NCBI GenBank assembly: GCA_003427395.1
Contig: BFEA01000186.1
Location: 2,265,780 to 2,319,394, forward strand
Length of the DNA stretch: 53,615 nucleotides
From: Chara braunii
Taxonomy: Eukaryota; Streptophyta; Charophyceae; Charales; Characeae
Direction of reading: 5' to 3'
Position numbers and translations under genes: made by a program. The notes beneath the pieces were generated by a model. That model had not been told where the DNA came from. It did no database searches and saw only the letters and a program-made list of their open reading frames with translations. Each line of letters opens with the position of its first letter. Within the stretch, counting starts at the first letter, position 1. This document shows positions 41,956-51,413 of the stretch, piece after piece.

Positions 41956-43321
41956 GCCAAATAGGGTGTGCCAAGGATTTTTGGAAAATTGAGTGTGGAG
42001 ACACAGACATAACTGAAATCTCCCATGTGGTCCCAGATACGGAGTGATGAGCAATAAGCGGAACGGACAAGGACGCGGGCTCTTCCTCAACAACTATCTA
42101 ATACAAAGTATCTTTGAACTTCGATGCGCACAACGCGGCGTCTCTTTTTGGATCGAAAGGGATGGGGAACGCATGCCAGATTTTGGTTTCGAACAAGGGA
42201 TCGACGCCGTTTGTCGCAAAGTTTTGAATCTGAATCAGAGGGCTGCAGCCCCACTGCTTTCTGTTTGTATTCCTCCTCGTCAAGTGCCCGATAGTTGAAC
42301 CCTTGGGCTTGAAAGCGCTCCGTACGACAACAATCGCTGCATAGGGTGCGGGACCAATGGGGAGCAACCGTCTGCCACGAGACAACGATCAACTCATTGA
42401 AGGGAAGCAGAATGGAACAAGGAGGGACACAAAACCCGCATTAACGAACCCTGAGCACCGTTCTTCGAAAGGGAAGTGATAAGGGTCGCCTATCTTGGCG
42501 ACGACTTTTCGTACGTCCTATTCGCAGACACGTGTCCTATCCTCGTTAGACAGGAAAGGTCGCGTACGGGGAGATTCGCCCATACATTAGCCACGGACGC
42601 CAACAACTAGGGCGTGTCCTCCTGAGCAACGTGGCTGGCGGCACAAGTCAAAAGGAGGCTGCACCTTTGCATTTTTTTTGGGTGCAAAGGGCATTTACAG
42701 GGTCAGAGAAAGGTTCATCGAATCCTCGAAGGTACCGGTAGTTTAACAGAAACTGCCCCTAAGATAGTGATAAACAAAGAGAAGGCGCTGAAAGGGATTG
42801 AAATTGTATAATCCACAGTAAGTTTCAATCGTGGAGCCTGAAACTGGGGCCCGAGAATTGCAAGAAACTGGCAGTCTCAGTACATCGTGGAGCCTGAAAC
42901 TGTAGGTTGAAGTCTCCAAGAAGGGGTTACTAGGTAGTAGAATTCTGGTAGCATAGGGTCCAATAGTCTAAACTCCACCAGTCCCACCGAATGGGTTCAG
43001 TCCCATGTAGCGAAGAATCTAGTAGGCTAATCGGGTCCAGTCCAGTCAAGTCAGTCCACAATCAAGCGTCCCAGGTAGGCCAGCAGATTTTCAAGAGAAG
43101 GCCGAGAGACTTAAATTTGGCTGGGGCTGCCATCCATTTTGCTCCTGTTCCCGCGCTGCGACTTTGGTGCTGCCAGCCATTTTGCTCCCGTTCCTGAGCC
43201 CCACCAAAAGCCACGACGCATTAACGTGAAGGGCCCGCGGCCTATGTATGGGCCAAGTGTCGGTGGTTTACACCAGCAGGGTAACTGGTCAACCTGGTCT
43301 GGTAGTCCTAGGGTTGGAGGC
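41956..43321. other. Gene-free stretch
   Basis: TCGTGGAGCCTGAAACTG is repeated at 42833 and 42885. GCTGCCA(T/G)CCATTTTGCTCC is repeated at 43128 and 43169. Overlapping ORFs on both strands at 42.05-42.40 kb have no recognised domain. No gene supported. Confidence 0.45.
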
Positions 43322-43490
43322 TTAAACCACCAGTACTTGGCCCAGCTATCGGCTGCGGAAAAAAATAGAGTAGAAACTTTTCAAATCGGATGAATTTGGG
43401 CGCTCCTGTAGTAGCCTATACGTTTCCTGAAATTGTGGCGCGTTAACGGGCACGACTCTAGGAAGTACTGGTGGTTTAAACCACCAGTAA
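43322..43490. mobile_element. TTAA-bounded MITE abutting a half copy
   Basis: The left end is TTAA then ACCACCAGTACTTGG at 43322. The right end is AGTACTGGTGGT then TTAA at 43476-43479, giving about 158 bp between matching ends. The next bases, ACCACCAGT, restart the left end, so the joint forms a perfect 22-bp palindrome centred on GTTTAAAC (43469-43490). TTAA at each end suggests piggyBac-type target choice. No ORF. Confidence 0.7.
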
Positions 43491-43526
43491 AACCATGTCT
43501 GGAGGCGATGCACTGCGTCAAGAAGC

Positions 43527-43620
43527 TTTTCCTTTTTCTTTTTTTTTTTCTTTTTTTTTTAGAGGGACAAAAGCTCCAATCTATTCGTGGGGAGCAACAC
43601 GTGCTGGACCCAGCGTCCCA
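43527..43620 (-). mobile_element. Poly-A SINE-like element, minus strand
   Basis: A T-rich tail complement at 43527-43560, then on the minus strand GGGACGCTGGGTCCAGCACG, TGTTGCTCCCCAC and GAATAGATTGGAGC. It is a diverged copy of the 7699-7780 element, inserted next to the TTAA MITE. Confidence 0.6.
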
Positions 43621-43739
43621 TGTAAATTTATACAAATGATTTTAAAATGCCAGAGCCATTACCTGGCGCCAGTGACACACTTTTTTCCTTCTATGGTTGG
43701 CACAGCCAGCCACTGTGGTCCGGTAGCCCCAAGCCACAA

Positions 43740-43965
43740 AGATTTCAGAGTTGGGAATTTGGCAACTCGTGATGTTCGCCAAGGCTGGGCTGTGTACTGG
43801 GGCAACACGAAGATTCTTGTACACAGCCCAGCCTTGGCGAACATCAGTGGCTGAACATCAGTGGCTATGTACTGATATTGTTTCTTTCAACGAAGATTTC
43901 AAAGTTGGGAACTTGACAACACGAAGATTTTCGTCAACGACGTTGAAAAAAACAATATCAGTGGC
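43740..43965. repeat. Two hairpin modules, one with perfect 27-bp arms
   Basis: The first hairpin has arms 43771-43797 and 43819-43845, 27 of 27 complementary (GATGTTCGCCAAGGCTGGGC..), with a 21-nt loop. The second has arms 43871-43892 and 43941-43962, 21 of 22 complementary, with a 48-nt loop. Both modules contain GATTTCA(G/A)AGTTGGGAA and CAACACGAAGATT, so they look like diverged duplicates. No coding frame is kept. Confidence 0.85.
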
Positions 43966-43989
43966 CTCCAAAGTGGTGCGCCGTTGAAG

Positions 43990-44214
43990 ATTTCATGTAT
44001 TTGCAGATGCTATATATGTTGCATAGGTTGATGTAGCACCAGATGCATCCATAGCAGCATCAGAGTGACGAGATGTAACAACTGTTGCTTTTGCGGCAGT
44101 AACTGCAACAACTGCCACATCTCGAATAAAATAAAATAAGAAAATAATATTAATAATAATAAAAATTACCACGTCAATCCTGTGACGTCTAGGGGGTTGG
44201 GAGTAGTTGGGTCG
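43990..44214. other. Gene-free; small inverted repeat
   Basis: CGAGATGTAACAACTGTTGC at 44079 and its near reverse complement (GCAACAACTGCCACATCTCG) at 44107-44126 form an imperfect hairpin, followed by AT-rich DNA. Confidence 0.6.
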
Positions 44215-44365
44215 GTCAAGGACACTTAGAGGCGGTTAGGGGCGGTAAAAAAATAAAATAAAATAATAAGGGCGGTTAGGTACAGTTAGGGACAGTTAGG
44301 GGCGGTTAGGGACAGTTAGGGGCAGTTAAGGACAGTTAGGGGCGGTTAGGGGCGGTTAGGGGAGG
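44215..44365. repeat. G-rich tandem repeat, about 10-bp unit GTTAGGGGCG
   Basis: GGGGCGGTTA, GGGACAGTTA and GGGGCAGTTA units in tandem, interrupted by an AAAATAAAATAA tract at 44249-44269. G-runs of 3-4 at regular 10-bp spacing could form G-quadruplexes. A looser GGTGGGTACAGGT / GGGTGGTTATGG pattern continues to about 44680. Confidence 0.85.
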
Positions 44366-45296
44366 GTGGACGATGAGCACAGGTGGTTACGGGTGGGTGC
44401 ATACAATTATGGTTAGGGGAGGGTGGGTACAGGTAAAGAAAACTTGGGTAGGGTAGGGCATGGGTGGTTAACAAACGATGTGGGTACAGGTGGTCATGGG
44501 TGGTTTTGAAAAAAATGGTTCATGGGTAGGTATGGTCAGTTACATCCTGAAGAGAAAGGGTAGGTCTGGGTAAGGTTTTTTTTTTTTTTAGCAGGTGGAG
44601 ATGGGTAAAGGTCCGGCATGCCAAGTATACAATGGGTATGGGTGGTTGGTTTTCAAACAGGGTGTGGTTAGGTCAGGTACATGTATTCCTAAAAATCCCA
44701 GTTGCGAACTCTGTTGCGCACCCACCTCCCCCATACCCACCAGCCTATGTGTTTTTATACTTTTTTTTTTTTTTTTTTCTAAGAGAAATCAGAACCTCAC
44801 GGTTCTGGCTCCTACCATTATGGGGAGCAACAGTCCGGTTCTTATTCCCCCGGCAAGTCAATGATGAATACATTAAGGAAACACGCACGCTCCTCCCCAT
44901 TATGGTTGAGAGGACTGAGTGGGCGGCATTGATTACTTCCCTGAGGAAGGATGTACCACCCCTCACCCCTGCCTAAGTTAGTCTATTTTTGTTAATGCTT
45001 GGACTACAGCGACTCCTCATTCTTGACCCCTCTCCGTTGAGTATCCATCTAAATAATGTGGTAACCAAGAGCAAGTGTGAGGACTTGGTTTCTACGGACT
45101 GTGTTGAAGCTTGTTCCTATTAGAGGTTATTCCCTACGGGCGACTGTTCCTGATCTATTTTTCTGTGTAGTCGAGTATGTCTCCTGACCCTAACAACATC
45201 GTTTGGGGACCCGATCTAAGGCCCAAATTTTCCTAGTTAATCCTTACTTCTCTATACAATATCTCTAAGGGTTTTGAGGGTCTTTTGTGCAACGTT
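44366..45296. other. Gene-free; G-rich tail and T-run
   Basis: Degenerate G-rich words to 44680 and a T-run at 44761-44778 followed by a segment (GGTTCTGGCTCCTACCATTA, GGGGAGCAAC) loosely like the minus-strand poly-A SINE. No ORF with a domain. Confidence 0.45.
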
Positions 45297-45320
45297 CCTA
45301 AACCCTAAACCCTAAACCTA
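45297..45320. repeat. Interstitial telomeric repeat (CCCTAAA)3
   Basis: CCTAAACCCTAAACCCTAAA then CCTA, about three units of the plant-type telomere. It lies about 230 bp beyond the last recognisable coding of the LINE on that element's 3' side, so on the LINE strand it reads TTTAGGG. Confidence 0.9.
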
Positions 45321-45551
45321 TTCCTCTCTTCTGGGTCCTGGCTACCTATTCAGATTAGAACTGTGCCTTTGTTTTTTTCCACAGCTTGGCGAGGAGAAGG
45401 TCATATTTTGGAAATTGGTGTTGTCGATCCGCGTCCCTTGTGGAAGTCTGTGTTGGCACTTCGCTGTTTATCTCTCACCTATTGAGATATCCGTAAGGAG
45501 AGTCCCACTTCTAGGGACTTTTATCCCTTGCCTCCTTAGTTGGGTATGTCG

Positions 45552-47955
45552 TCATTGAACGAAGTGCAGTTTGTCTTGTTCTATTCTAGCTATCCTACCT
45601 TCTCCTAACTGGTGTTTTACGAAAGTTTCTATTATTTTGTTCTTGTTTGTGATATTCTCTTCTATTTTTCTGCAGATTTTTTTCCTCCGTCCTCTATACT
45701 CAACCTCTATTAGTTGCAAAACTCCTTCCCAAGCTTTTTGGGGTGCCATGGTTGAGTGATCAATTGTTTCTTGGAACCTGCGCTTCCAAATCATCCATAA
45801 GGTTGCAAGTCTTAGAGCGTGGAAGAAGGAAACTTCGAATCCCTGCCATGAGTTGTTAGTGCGTAAGCCAAGTAAGAGAGAGACCTGATCGAATCATTTC
45901 GGATGACATTGTTTTTGTCAGTAATTGAAAGTTAAAGTCGAGAGGCGGGTGTCCATAACTATTTGGCTTTTTGAAAACCTAGCAAACAGTGTTTTATGTC
46001 TTTTGGCAGTCCCTCCTGACAAATAACACATAGTTCTTGCATAGGGGATCTCACATGTGCGGTCCTTCTCTTGTTCAGCTATTTGTTAACTGGGAGAGCC
46101 CAATGGGCAAGTAGCCATTGGAAGCTTCTTATCTTGACAGAGGTGATGGCAAGTGGTCTACTCCAAGAGGTGGTGAGGGTTTGGTTTGGTGGCAGATTGA
46201 GGTGGGTTTCCCATCTTTCGTTGATGATTTGGGGTATTGAGACCGATCTCATTCTTAGGGTATATCCCAGCTTAGTGGAGTATTCTAGGATGTTGTTACG
46301 TTTCTCTACTCCTAATCTGCCTGACTTCCTCTTCCAGGCCCATTCTGTTAGGACGACTTTCAAGCCCGCGATGCCCACTAGAGGTTCACATATACGTCGT
46401 TCTTTAGTTTCTACCACTCTTACTTTCCTCATTGCTTGTTCCGGGATGACGATTTCTCCGGAAGCGTTACGACATAAGAGGCTTGTGGTTGATCCGGGGT
46501 CTTCGGTCGAGTATATGTCACATATTAACCAAGTGTTACCCGATCCCTCCCTTGAGTGGAGCTGGTAGGCAGAAGTGGGGATGTTTTCAAACCATCGTGT
46601 TGCCCAGTCTCCTGTTCTCCACTCGCATGTGCCCTTCGGTAGCTCATGCCATCTCTCTAGTACTGCGATTAGGATGTTGTTCAGGTTAGCTTGTAGATTG
46701 TGGCATCTCCTCAAGGTTTCCCTTAGTTCTCCTACCGTTTTCCATCTCTTGTCTGAATCTTGCTAAAGGTGTTTGATTTGCCACACTCCCTTTTCTAGCC
46801 AAGTCCCCCACTTTGTGTCCTTTGGGGTTAGGGTCCATGGTTTCCCGTGTGCATCCAGCAGAGCTTGGTTACAGAAGATCGGTTGCCTAAGGACTTCCTC
46901 TTCAATTGTTAGTTCTCTTACTTTGGCTGGTAGAATTTCCCTCCATGTTTTAATAGTTGCCTTCAAAAGTTCTCCCCTTGTTCTTCTTCCTGGTCCCCTT
47001 GGTGTTATGCTTGCGCCCCGCCCTTCATAGCCCAGGACTTACTCATGATCCAGAAGAGACCACTCATGTTGTCAAAGGTTTTGTATTTGGCTATGCGGAG
47101 GCCTAGCTTGCTCCAAGGTAGGTTGTTATTGGTTATCATTTTGATGATCCACTTCGTTTGAAGAGCTTGGATTTGAGTTTCCTAGTCCAGGATTTTCAAT
47201 CCCCCTTGCGATCTCTTCAGGGTGATGTACTTCCATGACACTTCAGAGATGAAATTGTCTCTAGACGGCCGCCAGTCCACAAATAGACAGCCGCTCTTCT
47301 TCTGAGTTGAGATCTTCGCTGATTAGGTGGGCTCCAAATCGTGGCAGTGTACCACATCATTGCAAAAATTGATGCATTAAGGATCGGGGCTCTGCCAAAT
47401 ATTGAGGTGTAGACATTGAACCAACTGCCCAATTTAGCAATCATCTTGTTCATTATGGTTGGCGTCATTGTTTGGTTAGTGCCATGCTTGGAAACTTGGA
47501 TTCCTAGAAATCTGAGGGGTTCGTTGCCATGTGACCAGTTCATTCCTACCGGTGTACTTTAAGGGGGGTCAGTTTGTGGGTCTGTTAGCCACCAGCTTAT
47601 TGTTTTGGGCCAGTTAATTCTCATTTCTCATGCAATTTGGAAACTTTGCATGGCNCGAGTGAGGGNTTGAAAGGAAGAGTCTGAGGCTCGTATTAGGACT
47701 GTCAATTTGTGTCAAATCGTCCGCGAAGAGAATGGTAGTGGGTATGCTGATTGGGTGTTGTCCGCAGTCTACCAGNCTTTCGATCGAAGGGCCTTTTCTT
47801 AGGAAGGAGGCAATCCCTTCCATGATGAAGAGAAAAATTGGGGCTGCTAGCGGGTCTCCCTGTCTCATTGAGCGGGACATTCGGTATGGTTGTGATAGCT
47901 GGCCTTTGACCTGTACTTGTCCGTGTTTCCATACTTGTCATTTTCTTGTTTGATG
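45552..47955 (-). pseudogene. Decayed non-LTR retrotransposon (LINE) ORF2
   Basis: Minus-strand relic, 5'-truncated near 47955. Order along it: VQVKGQLSQPYRMSRSMRQG and DPLAAPIFLF (RT motif before the catalytic core), then TTILFADDLTQ carrying the FADD catalytic motif (about 47950-47690). Next come RFLGIQVS and SIFGRAPILNASIFAMMWY, thumb/connection type (47543-47217). A linker follows with KWGTWLEKGVWQIKHL (46966-46763), then SVKIRSFQWLLAHWALP and CVICQEGLPKDIKHC (zf-RVT, 46125-45995). It ends with TLWMIWKRRFQETIDHS (45810-45740). Frame changes and stops separate these pieces, and ambiguous bases are present at 47655, 47666 and 47776. The endonuclease and ORF1 are missing. The zf-RVT tail fits plant L1-type LINEs. 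It cannot be autonomous. Confidence 0.85.
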
Positions 47956-48316
47956 CTTTTTGCATTGCTGCTGTTTTGACTCGCTACCTTGTGCTGTTGT
48001 CTGCACACCCGCCTCTCCCATAGCCTCCAGTCTATGTGTTCGCTCGCTGCTTTTGGCTTTGCTGCCTTTTACCTGGCTGCTTGTTTTCTAAACCAGCAGA
48101 AACTGGTGAAACCAGCAGAGTGATTGTCTCTCTCTTGAGGGTAAAAGTGGCCAGTGACATATGTGTCGCTCTCTTGAGGGAACCGTGCAACCACTAGTGC
48201 CTCCACGTTTTTAGGCCGTTAACGCGGTGGCTGAATTGGTGTGCCGCGCGGGTCCATATGCATTTGCGTCAGAGCCTCCCCAGAGGGGGCTGAAGACCCC
48301 CTGGGGTACTGATGAT
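47956..48316. other. Gene-free stretch
   Basis: TTGCT/TGCCTT words (the GCA-rich quasi-repeat on the minus strand) at 47958-48085, then AAACCAGCAG..CTGGTGAAACCAGCAG. GTCTCTCTCTTGAGGG/GTCGCTCTCTTGAGGG duplicated at 48125 and 48166. No gene. Confidence 0.5.
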
Positions 48317-48453
48317 TTAAACCACCAGTGCCTCAGCCATATATCGGCCGTGGGCCCGTGGCGAAAGATAGCTCCGCGACGTTGCAGCTTCGTTTGGCCC
48401 AGCCTGTCATGGATCGTTTACAGCCGCGACTTTTGGAGGTACTGGTGGTTTAA
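48317..48453. mobile_element. TTAA-bounded MITE, both ends present
   Basis: TTAA then ACCACCAGTGCCTCAGCC at the left; TTTGGAGGTACTGGTGGT then TTAA at the right; 137 bp overall. The internal TATCGGCCGTGGG matches CTATCGGCTGCGG in the copy at 43322 and TTGGCTGCGGG at 12072. No ORF. Probably a piggyBac-like non-autonomous element. Confidence 0.75.
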
Positions 48454-48840
48454 GTAAGAAGTGACCAGTGACATCGGTCGCACAGTATGCAGAGCCTGGT
48501 ATACATATTGGAAAACACACATGCCATCCATGAACGTGCTGCTGCCTGCATGTGGTTGTTTTAACGAGTGGGAACATTCTTTTCCAAGCTGGGCGGCCCA
48601 CCAGACCAAAAAGAGGGGGGCCTTCCTGTATCAGCAGGGAGGAAAAAATGTGTTCTTTAACTTCTTTTTGCCATCGGCATTTCTTCTTCCATGAACGAGT
48701 TTTGTTTTCATTCTTGGACTTTTTTTTTTTTTTTTAAGATCTCCGCGTGATCTATGGTCCTGATTTTTTCCCTCACAATGTTTTCGGTCATAACCAACTT
48801 CTAACTTCTCTCTCTCTTTTTTTTTTTTTACCAACTTCTA
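48454..48840. other. Gene-free stretch
   Basis: T-runs at 48720-48735 and 48818-48830. No supported ORF or RNA. Confidence 0.5.
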
Positions 48841-49285
48841 AGTTCAAACCCTGTTGTGAATGGGCAAAAACACACAGGAAAGCATGCTGCACAACATGGA
48901 CAGGGCAACATATAGTGAAGTAAAGNAGGCAGGCAGCTTGACAAGCAGGTGGGCAGGCAGGTGNGGTAGTNGACACACAACAACAGTNACAAGTTACAAC
49001 ACAACTCNGCACTCAAAATAGGATGCATTGGACAACACATAGCAAGACACAACAAAGCAGAGAAGCAGCACAATGAAGCAAACCAGCAAGGCAGGAGGGG
49101 AACAAAGNCGAAANGCACCAACGGGAGCCAGGCAAAAAGGCATCAAGGCAAGGCAAGTAGCAGGGGGCAGCACAGCGAGCGGCAACGGAACATGGTTGCA
49201 AGGCAAGCAGCAGAACAGCAAAGTGAGCACAAAGGGAACAAGGCAGCAAGGCATCAAGGTACCAAGGAAGCAGANCAAGGCAAGC
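48841..49285 (+). repeat. GCA-rich quasi-repeat domain, left part
   Basis: A long succession of GGCAAGCAG, AACAAGGCAGCAAGGCATC, AGCACAG and CACAACA words without a fixed period, with several ambiguous bases. It is interrupted by the SINE at 49286 and resumes at 49681. Confidence 0.65.
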
Positions 49286-49680
49286 AAAAGCCTAGCTCAG
49301 TTGGTAAGGCTCGCAAGTGGCATTCAGGATGTCGTGGGTTCAATCCCCATTGGCGTCATGTACCTTCCCCGGCATGCTTGGCGCCCGCCACCTAGAGATA
49401 GACCACTGGATCCCCCGATCGGCATTGAGCAGAGTCTGTTGACGTTCGTTGGGAAGGGGATTGGCCCTGTTGGCATGGTCCCTGATGCTACCGGCTGTCC
49501 CCTCGCCGGTATCGCCCACCTGCACGTCGGGAGAAGCTCCCCCATGTTCTCTCGTGAACACGGTTCTGGCTGCTACAGGGTTCCCCGTATGACCATTATT
49601 AGGAGTAGTGGTATGTAGGTAGCGTGAGGAGGTGAAATTGAGAAAGAATGTAGCTTACTTAAAAATAATTGAAAAAAAAA
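49286..49680 (+). mobile_element. tRNA-derived SINE, apparently full length
   Basis: The head carries a pol III box A (TAGCTCAGTTGG, 49293-49304) and box B (GGGTTCAATCCCC, 49336-49348) at tRNA-like spacing, in AAAGCCTAGCTCAGTTGGTA.. to CGTGGGTTCAATCCCCATTG. A tRNA-unrelated body of about 300 bp follows. The end GGTGAAATTGAGAAAGAATG then A-rich DNA and a 9-nt A-run (49672-49680) forms the tail. The tail also occurs, doubled, at 22047-22240. The element splits a GCA-rich quasi-repeat that continues on both sides. The Gly/Pro ORFs across it are incidental. No clear target duplication was seen. Confidence 0.75.
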
Positions 49681-49830
49681 GCAACACGGCAGCGAGGTAA
49701 GGCAACCAGCAGAGCAGCACAGTGAGCAACAAGTGAACAAGACGCCGGACTGCAAGGCAAGCCGGCAGGCGGGACGCTAACACAGCAAGACACGCAGCAA
49801 TATAGGAACCCATCGACGCAGCCAGGAATG
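49681..49830 (+). repeat. GCA-rich quasi-repeat domain, right part
   Basis: GCAACACGGCAGCGAGG, AAGGCAACCAGCAGAGCAGC and GCAAGGCAAGCCGGCAGGC words continue the pattern of 48841-49285. Confidence 0.6.
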
Positions 49831-50049
49831 ATGTGGATTATCACCTACTCAGTGCTCACATCATATGGAAAACCCAGCAGAATGTGAGTTCACATCACCA
49901 TCAAGAGCCCCGGCGCAAACCGGTGATTCAATGTCTATCCCAAGCAGAAAACACGGAGACACAGGCATCCAGACACACTGCTGGCCCCTATATAGTCTGT
50001 GCAGGCCCTCGGTACAAAAGCACACCAACTCTTTGGCACAACTTCAAGG
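49831..50049. other. Gene-free stretch
   Basis: No domain-bearing ORF or RNA recognised. Confidence 0.4.
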
Positions 50050-50138
50050 TACCATCTTCACCCGATATAACGCCCAGACTGAAAGTCGCCCTATATACAG
50101 CTATAATGACCGGGCGTTATATTCCGGTGAAGACGGGA
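50050..50138. mobile_element. TA / CCGTCTTC family MITE, short variant
   Basis: TA then CCATCTTCACCCGATATAAC and GCCC at the left; GGGCGTTATATTCCGGTGAA then GACGG at the right. About 24-bp TIRs, about 85 bp in all. The inner AGACTGAAAGTCGCCC recurs beside the lone left end at 32411 (AGACTGAAAGTTGCCCC). Confidence 0.75.
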
Positions 50139-50844
50139 GTCGTTCGTACTACGAAAAAAAGTGGGACAGACTACTCCATGTTCGTTACACACCTCTACAA
50201 AAAAGCCATGGCTGTGGCCTGACCGTCTGCCCAATGTGCATCTGATGGATGAATAAGGACTCACTTCTCCCAGAGTTAGCGATACCCCTAAGAGAGAAAA
50301 GTGGAGGACTTTACTCACACTGGCCCTGCAATCCCAGCAGACTGTCGGGCCCCACAAGAAGAAAAGTAAGTCAGAGATCATGGCTGTGTATGTGATTTCT
50401 CCCGTTGTGCATTTGTCTTTCTCTCCGCACGACTGACCGTGGTCTTCATGCTCTCTTTTCTTAGCCTCGCCCCTCCCTACCAATCTCTCCCCTCCACACA
50501 CCTAACTCTCCTCCTCCCTACTGGTCTCCACCGCTCCCTACCAATCTTGGCCCCAGCCCCCGCTCACCAATCTCCAACCCTCCATATCCCCGCCCGCCCC
50601 CCACCTCTCCTCTTTGATGGTCCGTTCTGACTTGGTAATTGCAAGAGCCATAAACACTTTCTTCAGCCCAGGGTGAAAAGAAAAGGGTCCATGCAATTCT
50701 GTCCAGGGTGAAAATTGATAGGGTGAAGAGGCACTTCTGTCTCCACAGCCTTCCTATCCGCTCAGTCAATCCCCCTGGGTATCCTGGGGTAATCAATGCC
50801 GGCGGACTGCTCTGGAACCATTCTTGTGGATGATCTTGTTATAC
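50139..50844. other. Gene-free stretch
   Basis: C-rich CTCC/CCCTACCAATCT repeats at 50470-50610. No gene recognised. Confidence 0.5.
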
Positions 50845-50984
50845 AGGGACGTTGGACCCGGTTTCCAGCAGGTGCAGCTCCCCACCAATAGATGGAGCAG
50901 CCAGGGACAGCAGCTAGAGGCGGCTGCTCTTATCACCCCCTCTAGTAGTGGTCGCTGGTTTTCCTGTTAAAAAAAAGAAAAAAA
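50845..50984 (+). mobile_element. Poly-A SINE-like element, plus strand, longer 3' end
   Basis: GGGACGTTGGACCCGG, TTTCCAGCAGGTGCAGCTCC and CCACCAATAGATGGAGC as at 7699, followed by about 70 bp (AGGCGGCTGCTCTTATCACC, TCTAGTAGTGGTCGC) and an A-rich tail at 50968-50984. The extra body may be the fuller 3' end of the family. Confidence 0.65.
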
Positions 50985-51130
50985 GGTAGTGTTTTCATGA
51001 TGACGTCAACGGGTAAACATTCATAAACTCGCTAATCCATCGTTGTCCCACTCACGCTGGCATGGAATTCCACGTACGGTATGGCTTTTACGATGATGTC
51101 ATTATGCATACATACACCTCAACAAAAGAC

Positions 51131-51413
51131 AGCCATTTCGTTAAAATGGACATTTTATACTTTTCGAATGAAACTGAAACTGACTTATTTGGCCCGAAAA
51201 TGTCACTCTTTTTTTTTTTTTTTTTTAAAACAGGCCCAGTGCCCAAGGCTGATATTACCAATAATAAGATTGGGGCCGGGGTTAGGGTCTGAAAACGGGA
51301 CCCTCAGAAGCTTTTTGTGTCACATTTTTCGGGCCAAATAAGTCAGTTCCAATTTCGTCCGGAACTTCAGAAGACATAAAATGTCCATTTTACTATGATT
51401 TTGGTGAAATGGC
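51131..51413. mobile_element. Foldback element with about 75-90-bp arms
   Basis: The left arm at 51131-51206 (AGCCATTTCGTTAAAATGG, ACATTTTAT, GACTTATTTGGCCCGAAAA, TGTCAC) and the right arm at 51317-51413 are reverse complements with indels; a 10-bp insertion lies near the right end. The centre of about 110 bp has a T-run. No ORF longer than simple-sequence. Probably a MITE or foldback element. Confidence 0.7.

Noticed and set aside
38682-42047. Several ORFs of 100-220 codons with Tyr-rich repeats
   Set aside because: They are frames kept open by a 36-bp satellite; diverged units show no sign of codon constraint that I can see by eye.
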